The translations under genes were made by a program, and so were the position numbers. Below are positions 23,670-34,993 of a stretch of 64,000 bases of DNA, piece after piece; the stretch's first letter is position 1; the number at the start of each line of letters is the position of its first letter. The notes under the pieces were generated by a model. It had not been told where the DNA came from. It saw nothing but the letters and a program-made list of their open reading frames with translations, and did no database searches. This stretch comes from Misgurnus anguillicaudatus (lineage: Eukaryota; Chordata; Actinopteri; Cypriniformes; Cobitidae), in the NCBI RefSeq assembly GCF_027580225.2, contig NC_073341.2, forward strand, positions 17,966,001 to 18,030,000, read 5' to 3'.

Positions 23670-24946
23670 GTCAAGATCAAATGCCTGACAGGATATTTTC
23701 ACAGACTAACACACGTCACGTCTCAGGCATAGACTACAGTATTTAAAATAGCATATACGCATTAGTTATATTTTCTATTTAATTTATAGAGCAATTCACG
23801 CAAAGATATTAGGTTAACTATAGTCTATATAGAAGAGAGTAAGTGTATGTCGACTCGCAGCGGAGTGGGGAGGGGGCGTGGCATCACGATGGTGACTCTC
23901 CATCGTGATGTCAGTCAACCATCACGATGGACGAGGATATCGTCTATCGGCACAACCCTACCCCAAGACCTACACAAAAAGTCTCTTGGAGCCAAGCTCT
24001 AAACCCCACAGGAAGTCAGCCATTTTTAATTTTCTCTAGTTTGAGTGCAATTTTTGCCATTTCCAGGCTTCATACTTTAACGAACTCCTCTTACAGATTT
24101 CATTAGATTAAAACCATATTTGGTCTGTGTCATCTTAAGGCCTTAGCGATGCTAAATTGTGGAGATTTTGACTTTTTGTTGGAGGGTGTGTCCATGGTGG
24201 CCTGCCAAATTTCTGCTTTTCGCCATAAAACAGGAAGTTGTTCTAACTCAGGCTTACACTTATTAACACTAAAATTCATATCCCCACTATTCACAGTTTT
24301 TCCTAAGGCCATCGGGTGGCGGTGCTCATACGTGCGAGGGCCCTTCCATCGCTGCATGCAGCTTTCATTTTGACTTTGATTTTATCTTAAACTGATGATT
24401 TACCATAGCATGATTGTTTATGTGGGGGAAATCGGCTTTTATACATGTGAGTAGCTGTTTTATTAAACATGGTTTAAAGTTACAAACTCACTAACGAAAA
24501 TACCCCTTATAAATGTAAGGACTAATCTTTAATAATTATTGAGTAACAGGCATGTATGCTTTAAAAAAGACACATAGAAAATGCTTTTTCTTATTCTATA
24601 AGTGTAAGCAACAAGGACTGTGAAAATATTTTCGTACAAATACAAAATGGTCTACAGTATTTGACTCCCCTCTACAAAATAGTGGATCAGCGACTGCAGT
24701 GCATTTCATATTTTGTCTTTGATCACTAGTTATGTTTCTATTTATTCTAATAAAAAGTTACATTTTTTAAAAATGTTTAGCTGTGTACATTTTCAAAATT
24801 ACATTTTATTTGACGTGTTATGACTCGGCTGTAATAACAGGACTGACACCTGTCTTCTGTGTCTGTGTGAATTAAAAAAAACAGAATCTCACTTCATCCT
24901 TTGTGTATAACTGTAAAAAGAGATTTTAATTATATGTTTATTACAG

Positions 24947-26568
24947 ATGTGAAGAGTGATACATGTTCTGATGAAGGAAGGTCCTCAACATCAAAAGAGC
25001 GACTGGCAGCACAAACTCAAGAGAAGAAACTTCATTCAGAAAAGCACAGAGAGAAGAAGAAGAAGTTTCACTGTGAGCATTGTGGGAAGAATTTTGTCTA
25101 CTTATCTCAGCTTAAAGCCCACATGAGGACACACAGTGATGAAAAGCCTTTCTGTTGCACTGAATGTGGCAATTACTACAGGACCAAATATAGTCTTAAT
25201 GCTCATAAGAGAATTCACACAGGAGAAAAAGCGTACAAGTGCAGCGAATCTGAAAAAACTATGGATTCAGGTTCATTAAAATCACACCAGAATATTCACT
25301 CTAAAGAGAAACTATATCAATGTTCACACTGTGATAAACGTTTTCATCTAAAATATCTTCTGATATGCCATCAGAGAGTTCACACTGGAGAGAAACCTCA
25401 TCACTGTAGTGTTTGTGGGAAGAGTTTTCATCAGCGTTCCCAATTAGTGTCACACCAGAGAACTCATACAGGTGAAAAACCTTACAAATGTCCTCATTGT
25501 GAGAAGATGTTTGCTCGACAAGATGTCCTGAGAACCCATCAGAGAGTTCATACAGGAGAAAAACCTTACGTCTGCTCTTACTGTGGAAAAAGCTTCTCTG
25601 ATCCATCTCATTTCAGAGTTCATCAGAGAGTTCACACAGGAGAAAAACCTTACGTCTGCTCTCAATGTGAAAAAAGCTTCTCTGATCCATCTCATTTCAG
25701 AGTTCATCAGAGAGTTCACGCAGGAGAAAAACCTTACGTCTGCTCTCACTGTGAAAAAAGCTTCTCTGATAAATCTCAGTTCAAAGTTCATCTGAGAGTT
25801 CACACTGGAGAGAAACCGTATCCCTGTAATGTTTGTGGGAAGAGTTTTAATCAACGTTTCAACTTAGTGACACACCAGAGAACTCATACAGGTGAAAAAC
25901 CTTACAAATGTCCTCATTGTGAAAAGACGTTTGCTCAACAATATGGTATGACAATCCATCAGAGAGTTCATACAGGAGAAAAACCTTACGTCTGCTCTCA
26001 CTGTGGAAAAAGCTTCTCTGATCAATCTCATTTCAGAGTTCATCTGAGAATTCACACAGGAGAGAAACCGTATCACTGTAATGTTTGTGAGAAGAGTTTT
26101 AATCAACGTTTCAACTTAGTGACACACCAGAGAACTCATACAGGAGAAAAACCTTACGTCTGCTCTCACTGTGGAAAAAGCTTTTCTAAGCAATCTCATC
26201 TCAGAGTTCATCTGAGAGTTCACACTGGAGAGAAACCTTACGTCTGCTCTCACTGTGGAAAACGCTTCTCTGATGGATCTCAATTAAGAGTTCATGAGAG
26301 AGTTCACACTGGAGAAAAACCTTACGTCTGCTCTCACTGTGGAAAACGCTTCTCTGATGGATCTCAATTCAGAGTTCATGAGAGAATTCACACAGGAGAA
26401 AAACCTTACGTCTGCTCTCACTGTGGGAAACACTTCTCTGATGGATCTCATTTCAGAATTCATCTGAGAGTTCACACAGGAGAAAAACCTTATCACTGTA
26501 ATCTTTGTGGGAAGAGTTTCAGTCAAAAAAAGTTTTTAGTGAAACACCAGCGAATTCACACTTTATAA
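24947..26568 (+). CDS. Zinc-finger gene 1, exon 3 (17 C2H2 fingers)
   Basis: Joins exon 2 in phase 1 at a TTACAG acceptor and completes a predicted 698-residue nuclear, sequence-specific DNA-binding protein. After a basic linker ([11 protein letters not shown]) come 17 intact C2H2 fingers with TGEKPY-type linkers. A degenerate unit lies between fingers 2 and 3 (YKCSESEK, second cysteine missing). Fingers 6-8 and 14-16 are near-copies of one another at DNA level. Helix residues at -1/+2/+3 are mostly D/S/H or D/S/Q, so the predicted site is repetitive. The stop comes from a short linker deletion; remains of further fingers follow. No effector domain such as KRAB is seen. The family resembles the large fish C2H2 clusters; the target is unknown. 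Confidence 0.9.
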
Positions 26569-27145
<577 letters not shown>

Positions 27146-27184
27146 CTTTTATTGTTGTAAGACATTTGCTTGATGAGATTTGCC

Positions 27185-27540
27185 TGAAGATTTATCAGTT
27201 CAATTCAATTTTATTTATTTTTCACTTTTAACAATTGTTCATCATACAAAAGCAGCTTCACATGAAATACAAAAAAGAAAACTTAAAAAGCAAAGAACAA
27301 CAGAGCATGGCAGTTTTAAATCTAGTTTAGGATGGCGTATTAGAAGTTACATGGAGTCATTTTCAGCTGAGCGTCATGAACAAACCCTGGAGAAGTGCAT
27401 TCGGCACAGAAATACTCTGTAACACACCCAACTGCTTTTTTGACACTTTGCCTACATGTAGCATGAGGAAGCAACTCTATAACTGTGTTAATTAGTCAGA
27501 ATGCATAAAATACTTTTGAACCATCCCTTTAAAGTCTTAC
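27185..27540. repeat. LINE 3'-type repeat after gene 1
   Basis: TCAATTCAATTTTATTTATT and AAGCAGCTTCACATGAAATA match 37440-37560 after gene 2, so the repeat belongs to the duplicated 3' flank. Confidence 0.6.
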
Positions 27541-27589
27541 AAAAAAAATGGATGTGTTTGTGTGCTCGGTTCCGGACAAACTTACTACT

Positions 27590-28700
27590 TTATAACTGAA
27601 TTACAAGAATAGGATAGGGCCTAGAATTGATCCCTGTGGTACACCATATTTAACCTGAGAGTAACATGATTTTTCCTCAATTACGTAATTAAAGTGATAG
27701 CCCGGTTTAGATCTTATTTATTAATGTCGACTCAATTTTCTAGTCTATCAAGTAGGATTGTGGGGAAGGTTGTGCTAAGGTCTAGTAATATAAGGATCAA
27801 GATTGCCCAAGGATCAGATGCTAATAGTAGGTCTTTTGTGACTCTAAGCTAGCCTGGCTAACACCAGACCAGTCTCGTAGAGAATGAGATGTGGTCTGGG
27901 AACCACATGCTCATTTTCTCGTATCTGAGGCATTGTTTACGAATGTCCAGAGCCATTGATTGGGCGCTACAAATGTCTATCAAATGCATCTGTAGGTAAA
28001 CTACAGGCATAATGACAATATGATATTAATAAATACCACTTACCATTTATAAGTTAAATGGACTTCGTCAACGACGATGCCTAGCAGGCTGGTCCTATAA
28101 AACTCTGTGGCTATCATGTCTTGCCTTATCCAGACATCCTTCTTATATATGAAATTGTTTAACGCCAAAAGTTGCTCTTTTAAAAAAACTACTTAGAACA
28201 CTATCTAAGGCTGCATTGAAAAGTAACTTCGCATCTGCTGCCTTGTTGGATAAACAACACTGCTTTGGTGTGTCGCATAGACGTTGTCATCGTCTTGCTG
28301 CCCCCACCCCGTTCTGTGATTTGGTTCCCTATGTCAGGGAAAATAGGTCCATGGTTTCCATGCTAGACTTGCAGTGTGAATAAATTTGCATGCAAGGCAG
28401 CATGGGGAAACCCAGGCTAACTCAAAGCATCACTGTTTCTGTGATATGGTGGGGCCTAAACCCTAAATTTTTTTATACATACTATTATTCTCTAAGAATG
28501 TGCACAGTTCTCTAGCCACTACTGCGCTGGTAAACTTGATCAATCAGTTTGTTCATCTGCATTTTCTAGATCAGATTCGGGCTTTTATTAATAAGGCAAT
28601 AAAGGCGAAATTATCTCCTTTCACCAGCGTTGCCAGGTCCGTTATGACACGCGTTATGATCAGGAGCAGGATCAGGTGGTCTGTTGGTCATAATGGGTTT
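27590..28700 (-). pseudogene. LINE reverse transcriptase relic, split
   Basis: Colinear with 47170-47690, where the minus strand gives a LINE reverse-transcriptase fragment. On the minus strand near 27,730-27,850 LLLASD and LILLDLST are readable. Interrupted by the TAGCCTGG element 27850-28419. Confidence 0.6.
27850..28419. mobile_element. TAGCCTGG-ended DNA element, 570 bases
   Basis: Ends TAGCCTGG..CCCAGGCTA, flanked by ACTCTAAGC and ACTCAAAGC. The empty site GTGACTCTAAGCATCACTG is present at about 47432-47450, which proves the borders. A partial relative lies at 38345-38580. Confidence 0.8.
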
Positions 28701-28859
28701 ATTCTGTCTGATGATATGGACGTTTTTGTATTATAAACAGAGATCAAAGTGTTCTAAATCGTAATGCATTCCAGTTTGTCAGACTCATCCTTATGTTGTT
28801 TAAAACCTGTATGAATTTCTTTTTTCTGATAAACACAAAATTAGATTTTTTTATAAATG

Positions 28860-29110
28860 ATGGAAAACACACAGCTAATTGTAACAATTGACTTCCATAG
28901 TAGGAAAAAAATATGATGGAATTCAATGGGTACTGTCAACTGCTTGCTTACAATTATTTATCAAAATGTCTATGTCAGTTCTCACATCACTTCCAGAATA
29001 TTTGTTTTCCTACTGTGGAAGTCAATGGTTGCAGCAGCTGTGTGCTTACTATCATTTATCAAAATTATTCTGTCAACTGTTTCGTTTGATAACTTAAATA
29101 AGTATCTGTG
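28860..29110. repeat. CTATGGAAGTCAATGG repeat
   Basis: Several direct and inverted copies of a TACTATGGAAGTCAATGG-like phrase, shared with 37770-37900 and 49090-49330. Fish interspersed repeat; short ORFs 28744-29111 are not genes. Confidence 0.55.
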
Positions 29111-29161
29111 ATTTTTTTTTTTTTTTTACCCCCTATCTTCATTACTGCTTGTTCTTTAGTA

Positions 29162-29552
29162 TCTTCAGATTTAGTAACTTACTTATCCACACTTAATAAA
29201 AGGCTTGTAATGCAGGTAACACATCCTCTCAGCATGTCATACCCATCAAAATGTGCTGCCACACTTAATAAAAGGCTTGTAACAAAGCTGTTTAAAGCTG
29301 TGAACTGTGAGATTGGACTGTGATTACGAAATGTTTGGCAGACAGATTTCACTACTGGACTGAGCATTAACTGAGAGCCTCCCTTATTATAAAGCACCTG
29401 CCTGCTTGCGTTTTGCCCAAAGAATAAAAGGGGATAACATGTTTTATATTGTTGTGTGTGTTTTTATTATTGAAATGAAGAATTGTTTAATTGCCATCCT
29501 GGTGTCTTGCTCTCTGTTGCTCTTTGGTTCGGCCATTACAGTGGTGGCAGTG
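29162..29552 (+). repeat. Possible solo LTR
   Basis: Carries CACTTAATAAAAGGCTTGTA twice and CCCAAAGAATAAAAGGGGAT, then ends GGTTCGGCCATTACAGTGGTGGCAGTG, which looks like an LTR end followed by a primer-binding-type TGGTGGCAG. A second copy lies at 49415-49757 and a fragment at 38287-38345. Assignment as an LTR is tentative; no retroelement coding sequence is attached. Confidence 0.35.
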
Positions 29553-29559
29553 TAACATA

Positions 29560-29766
29560 CACTGTAAAAAATGTCTGTAGAAATTACAGTATTAATGGGT
29601 ATTACTGGCAGCTGGCTGCCAGTAACTTACTGTAGATTTTACATTTATGTTATTTACTGGCAACATTTTGTTCAAAGTTAAATGAACATGAAACATTTTC
29701 AGACTTTATCTTCTACAGTAAGTTACTGGCAACCAGCTGCAAAATTACAGCAAATTTTTTACAGTG
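29560..29766. mobile_element. TA-flanked MITE, 207 bases
   Basis: CACTGTAAAAAATG at the left and TTTTTTACAGTG at the right, bordered by TA on both sides. The same sequence without the element is at 49751-49770 (CAGTGTAACATAGGCACAGT), a clean empty site. Confidence 0.88.
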
Positions 29767-29911
29767 TAGGCACAATATATTAGACTTATAAAGAGAATGG
29801 ATGCGTCGTGTGCTCGGCACACGGTGAGTTTCATCCATCCGGCGGCTTGCTGAGACTTAGTAAAATACAATCTTTAAAATACAGTTATCGTGTGTGTGTG
29901 TGCGTGTGTTT

Positions 29912-30645
29912 GGGGGCTGTTTACACTTGGTATTGAGATGTGTTTTCGTCGATCGGATCACAAGTGGACGAGAGAGACACATTACGTTTACACCTGGTAT
30001 TTAAATCCGTCTCTTTTGTCCACTTTCGACCGCTTCTGTGCTGAATACTATGAGGGGGTGGTCTGTGAGACGGTGGGCGAATCTCTCTGCTGTCATTCAA
30101 ACCCGAGCGGGAGTAATTATGAGTTTATATGGCGCAAACTAATATTATGTCGGAGTGCACTGCTTGTTTAGCAAGTAAACATGCTGCACAGTGTTTTGTA
30201 CATGAGTATTTAAGAGCTTTCTTTGAATTTTCAGCGCAATTGATGAAATAGGTTCGCGCAACTTTCACACGCTTTCAAAACGAAACTACGGAGATCAGCC
30301 GCTTTTGTTTTATCAATTAAAGGCTAAAAATAGCGCTGTTCACCGAATGTTCACGCCAGAAGTCAAAAAAGACGTAAAACTTGTGTTTAATACCTCAGAT
30401 TAGATAAATGGGCGGAGAGAAGGCGGTCGCGTGTGGCTGTTCGAACGCATTCAACCACATGTGCGTTCCGCAACTCCAAAGCGATCCGATCGAAAGTGGT
30501 TTTGACCACCTCTGGATGTGGTTGAAAGTGGTCGAAAGTGGACGAGCTCAAAACGTTTTGAACACCGTTTACACCTGGCATTAACGTCGTCCACTTGTGA
30601 TCCGATCGACGAAAACACATGTTAATGCCAAGTGTAAACAGCCTC
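29912..30645. mobile_element. GGCTGTTTACACTTGG inverted-repeat element
   Basis: Left GGCTGTTTACACTTGGTATT, GTCGATCGGATCACAAGTGG; right end is the inverted copy (CCACTTGTGATCCGATCGAC). Extra internal inverted phrases (CACCTGGTATTTAAA, ACACCTGGCATTAA) repeat the terminal motif. Non-autonomous; no transposase found. Confidence 0.78.
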
Positions 30646-30981
30646 AAAGACGCGTTTCATCCATCTGCTTCACCAATGGATTAACTCAGTTTGCGAGTAA
30701 GTTACAGTGTTTCTGTGAACTTAAATATATTAAGGTATTGAGTGTTTTTAAAGACTTTTAATATAGTGCAACGTTTATGGTGCTTTTATAACACCTTGTC
30801 CTTTTAATAGCTTGTCAGTAACACCATGGCTAATGCACAGTATCGGAAATGTATCAGTCATGTTGTCGGTCCTCGATCTGATACCAATCCATCCAAAAAT
30901 CCCTGGATTAGCCCCCATACTGAACCAGAATATCGGATCGGGAAATCCCTAATATTTATTATTTTTCATTTGTAGAGTATA

Positions 30982-32207
30982 CAGGTGCTGGTCATATAAT
31001 TAGAAATCAAAAAGTTGATTTATTTCACCAATTTCATTCAAAAAGTGAAACTTGTATATTATATTTATTCATTGCACACAGATTGATATATTTCAAAATT
31101 TAATTTCTTTTAATTTTGCACATTAATAGAGAGGCGAAGGGAAGGAAAAGATGTGGTAGAAAAAAGTGTACAAGCAAAAGGGATAACAGCACCCTGGAGA
31201 GGATTGTGAAATAAAACCCATTCAAAAATGTGTGGGAGATTTACAATGCTGCTGGAAATGTATGCTAGACCTGGGTTTCGCTGTCGCATTCCAAGTGTCA
31301 AGCCACTCTTGAACAACGGACAGTGTCATAAGCGTCTCCCCTGGGCTAAAGACAAAAAGGACTGGAATGCTGCTTAGTGGTCCAAAATTATGTTCTTTGA
31401 TGAAAGTACATTTTGCATTTCCTTTGGAAATCAGGGTCCCAGAGTCTGGAGGAAGACTGGAAAGGCACACAATCCACGTTGCTTGAGGTCCAGTATAAAG
31501 TTTTCACAATCAGTGATGGTTTGGGGTGCCATGTCATCTGCTGATGATGGTCCACTGTGTTTTCTGAGGTCCAAGGTCAACGCAGCCGTATACCAGGAAG
31601 TTTTAGAGCACTTCATGCTTCCTGTTGCTGAGCAACTTTATGGAGATGCAGATTTGGATTTGACACATGCACACAGTGTACCTGGTTTAAGGACCATGGT
31701 ATCCTTGTTCTTAATTGGCCAGCAAACTCGCCTGACCTTAAGCCCATAGAAAATCTATGGGGTAATGTGAAGAGGAAGATGCGATATGCCAGACCCAACA
31801 ATGCAGAAGAGGCCACTATCAGAGGAACCTGGGCTCTCACAACACCTGAGCAGTGCCACAGGCTGATCGACTCCATGCCACACCGCATTGCCGCAGTAAT
31901 TCAGACAAAAGGAGACCCAACTAACTATCGAGTGCTGTACATGCTCATATACTTTTCATTTGGCTAAGATCTCTTAAAATCCTTTTTTTATTGGTCTTAA
32001 GTAATATTCTAATTTTCTGAGATACTGATTTTGGGATTCTTCTTAGTTGTCAGTTATAATCATCAAAATCAAAAGAAATAAAGATTTGAAAGTGTATCGG
32101 TCTGTGTGTAATGAATGAATATAGTAAAAGAAGTTTGGCTTTTTGAATTGGAATTAGTGAAATAAATCAACTTTTTGATGATGTTCTAATTACATGACCA
32201 GCACCTG
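30982..32207 (+). mobile_element. Tc1-like transposon, dead (N-terminal half deleted)
   Basis: Inverted ends CAGGTGCTGGTCATATAATT and its copy before CACCTG. The frame 31390-31749 is the catalytic part of a Tc1 transposase: first aspartate motif FFDESTFCISFGNQGPRVW, then CLRSS, VMVWGAMSSA and KVNAAVYQEVLEHFMLP. The second-aspartate region is disrupted and the PIENLWG glutamate motif is in another frame (about 31742). The DNA-binding half is missing; the join at about 31120 uses a short CACATTAATA match. The copy at 50360-50964 keeps the missing half. Confidence 0.9.
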
Positions 32208-32429
32208 TTTATCTTGCGTTGAACACACAAACAATTTAACACGGTGCCACCTAAAGGCTATTTTATATTTCACTAAAATGCATGCAATAGTTTGTGTGCA
32301 TGCAAAATACTTTTTTGTATTAACAAAAGTCCCTTCAGAAGCTCCGTACCTGTGAAAAAGGAAAATATCCAGTCCACAATCGGTTAAAAATCAGCCACTT
32401 TATGTCTTTTTTCCTGAATTTATTTGTAA

Positions 32430-33370
32430 AAATTTGGTAGTTTTGATCAGTGCTGAGGTTGATTAACAGATTTATGCAAAAAAAGTAAAAAAAAAATAAT
32501 CTAATACATTTTTACAGCAGTTTCATTTTTTTGGAAAAGGTTTTATCTACGAACAACACAAAAGGGTAGTGAATTTGCCCACAGTGTATTGTTGAGGCAT
32601 TGAAAAATTTCCAAAATATATCTCAATATAAGATTTGTCACCAAAAATATTTCCATTTGCTGAAAAAGAAGAGAAAGTTAAACCCCCATAAACCCCATAG
32701 TGGATGAAAACATCCTCAACAACACATTAATGTTGATATGAGTCACGAGAATGTGGTAAAACACTAAACTGCCATTGTCTGTGTTTGGTAAAATAACCCT
32801 GCCAAACCTGCTCCTATGTCAGATGAAGTTGATGACCATTGAGCACAACTAAGATTATTCAATAAACCATCTTTATTTAAATCAATATCACTTTGTATCC
32901 TGCCTGCTGTTTTCCCCTTCATTTCTGTATCTGCCTTGTTGATTTCAAGTGTTAACTCTCAAAACAGAGAGATTTGACTACAGATTTTGTGATTTCCTGA
33001 CAGGCGGGGAGATATAGTGAAACTCAAGAGAGAGAGAGAAAGAGAGGAACACATTAACACATATCATTTACCCTCAAATTATTATTATTTTGTCTTTATT
33101 ATAATTACGGATACATTTCTATTCACTGTGTTTTAATCCCATTTTCTTTGGTCAAACGTTTTACTTTACCTTCTTTGACTTTGTGTCAAATGCCTTTCTT
33201 ACAAAAAGTTAGATTTCAATGAGCTTCACCATTCAAAATCATTCCTAAAACCTTTTTTTATATCTCAAAATAATAAGGAAGTTGGCAACCCTTCTATTAA
33301 CAGCGGGTGCATACAGAGCAGTTGTCAGCTTAGCACACCATCAAAACACATCAAATAATTGGATTTAAAC
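32430..33370 (+). repeat. Duplicated zinc-finger 5' flank, copy C
   Basis: Colinear with 40700-41660, including the phrases AACAGATTTATGC, GCCCACAGTGTATTGTTGAG and CTTCTTTGACTTTGTGTCAA. Between 32208 and 32430 only AT-rich non-coding DNA was seen. Confidence 0.75.
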
Positions 33371-33776
33371 CATGTTTTTGCTCCAGACTCACTTCATAAC
33401 ATAAGTTGAGTTTTTTAAATATCCACGTGATATGTGGCTTTGGATAACAAAATGAGACAAAAAAATACTCTTTTTCTGGTATTCTGAACAGGGCTTAAAG
33501 CTATATGTCATTAGCATTGCATTATAAATATATAGTATTGTTATGAAAATAACCGACATGACTGAAATATACAGATTAATGACGTGTTCTTCTCTCTCCA
33601 GTACAGCAGGGGGCACGCTGCAGCTTTTTAATCCACAGATAAACCCACTGAGGAAAGAAGAGAAGTAACGCGTTCACCGGTTGTGGCTAGAAGGGATACA
33701 GCAGTGGCCAAAATCTCGCCGAAGGAGCACTGTTTTCATCCTAATCCTACCCACAAACCTAACCCTAAAACCAAAA

Positions 33777-33786
33777 TCTCGCGAGA
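33777..33786. promoter_or_regulatory. TCTCGCGAGA promoter element, zinc-finger gene 2
   Basis: Perfect 10-base palindrome 116 bases before the start codon, in the context AAAATCTCGCGAGAATGTTCC. This sequence is a known CpG promoter element bound by BANP (and reported for ZBTB33/Kaiso), often driving TATA-less genes. A role here is inferred from position and from conservation among the copies. Confidence 0.7.
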
Positions 33787-33901
33787 ATGTTCCGTAGCTG
33801 TATTCCCTCTAGCCTTTTTGCGTATCCTCATTGTTTTTCTCTCTTGGGTGTTTTATTGAGAGTAAATAGAGTATTGTCGCTGTGTATTTTAGTGTATATC
33901 G

Positions 33902-34066
33902 ATGATGAGAAATGAAATGGATATGATGTGCTGTAAATCAGTTGGAACTGATCTGTCCATGCTGGATATTGATGATTTCATTACAGAAATCTCTGTGCTG
34001 AAGAAAGAAATGGCGTTACTGGAGGCAAAGTTGAGGTCAAGAGGAGATGAAGAAGTGAAGAGAGAG
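33902..34066 (+). CDS. Zinc-finger gene 2, exon 1
   Basis: 55 codons from a double ATG to a GT donor, open throughout. Encodes MMRNEMDMMCCKS and a short heptad-like helix (DDFITEISVLKKEMALLEAK), probably a small coiled coil. This is the only full-length intact exon 1 of the three finger genes. Confidence 0.82.
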
Positions 34067-34153
34067 GTTTGTACAGCTTAAACATCCTTTACCTGAAACA
34101 CTCTGTCTGTTTGACAACATTAAATCATTTATAATTTAATTTTGTGTTGTCAG

Positions 34154-34523
34154 GATGTGGATGTGTTTTGTTGTGAATCTTCAGTGTATGTGACTGACGG
34201 GATCTCCCCAGAATGTCGGGATCAAAGCTCATCACAGTTACTGCTGGACAAACTCTCTGAAGAGAAATCCAGACACACACAGGACTCAGAGTTTAATCTC
34301 ACTTTACTCTGTTATACTGAATCAAAGCCCACAGACGCTCAGGACACTGCAGTGTGTGACAGTATTCAATGTTTAAAGGATGAGGAATCTACTGATCAAA
34401 CCTCCACAGAGTCTCTGGATTCTGCCTGTAACGCTGGAGAACAGCAGCAGATCCAGCAGACCACACTGAAAATGGAGATAAAAATAGAACCTATTGAAGA
34501 GGAAGAGGACTTTATTCTGCCAG
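34154..34523 (+). CDS. Zinc-finger gene 2, exon 2
   Basis: Phase 0 to phase 1, 123 codons. Same unnamed N-terminal region as in gene 1, but lacking about 13 codons (the CSVKLVDCRNL segment) before the acidic end. The SUMO-type motif is present as IKIE (MEIKIEPIEEEEDFILPG). Confidence 0.87.
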
Positions 34524-34746
34524 GTATGTCTCCACAATTATTGTTGTATTTTTTTTTACAATTTAGATCCATATGGAAGCGTATTCCCGCCATATAAGAA
34601 AAAAAATCATGCTCTGGTAAATCATATTTATGAGATATAAAGTTAAAATGATTACATACTAAATCTTAATAATGAGATAAAAGTCCTTATTTCATTAAAA
34701 GTTGAATATATGAGTTATGAAGTAATAATTATTATATTAAAAGTAG

Positions 34747-34965
34747 GCCTGCAGGATTAATTCCATGCGATTGTCACGCGCATCTTGTCAGTAAAGCAGG
34801 TTTCTTGATTAGTAATAAATCGCCATCAGCTGCTTTCAGATGGAGCGGCATTTACTACACAGAGCCGTAGTTCACTGAAAAGCAGGAAAGTATTGCATTC
34901 ATAATTATAATCGCAGGCAATTCATCCGTGATTATGAATGCGATATGTCAAGCAGCCCTAATTAA
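34747..34965. mobile_element. GCTGC-ended MITE in intron 2 of gene 2
   Basis: TAGGCCTGCAGGATTAATTCC at the left and AAGCAGCCCTA at the right, with CATCAGCTGCTTTCAGATGG and GAGCCGTAGTTCACTG inside. Same family as the complete palindrome at 35458-35783. Confidence 0.7.
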
Positions 34966-34993
34966 AAGTCCAAATTAAGAGATGTAAAATTCT

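Larger units (their letters stand above)
19363..23960 (+). mobile_element. hAT element, level 2 of nest
   Basis: Starts TAGGGTTGGGCGATGTCC and ends CGGCACAACCCTA, flanked by the perfect 8-base duplication CCCCAAGA (19355-19362, 23961-23968), diagnostic of hAT. It keeps a decayed transposase C-terminus at 19740-19920. It is itself interrupted at 20194-23669. Confidence 0.9.
17984..24344. mobile_element. AGGGCCCGAGCACC element, outermost of a four-level nest
   Basis: Left end AGGGCCCGAGCACC, right end GGTGCTCATACGTGCGAGGGCCCT (inverted). Its own DNA (17984-19362 and 23961-24344) contains roughly 300-base direct repeats. Each has GCGCCACCTAGA-type, CTCTTAGAGATT, TGACTTTT(C)GTT, GTGTGTCCGTGGCGGCCT and AACAGGAAGTTGTT phrases. 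This is a widespread non-autonomous fish repeat as far as I know. No coding region; short ORFs here (17813-18139, 18426-18663, 18755-18958, 24130-24373) repeat with the units. Confidence 0.75.

Noticed and set aside
25301..26526. Several minus-strand ORFs with repeated [14 protein letters not shown] units
   Set aside because: They are the reverse strand of tandem zinc-finger codons, and the periodicity comes from the fingers. The same holds for 36902-37123 and 46336-47058.
29890..30171. 93-codon ORF at the left end of an inverted-repeat element, mirrored at 30387-30647
   Set aside because: Both ORFs start with related residues only because they lie in the two inverted arms.
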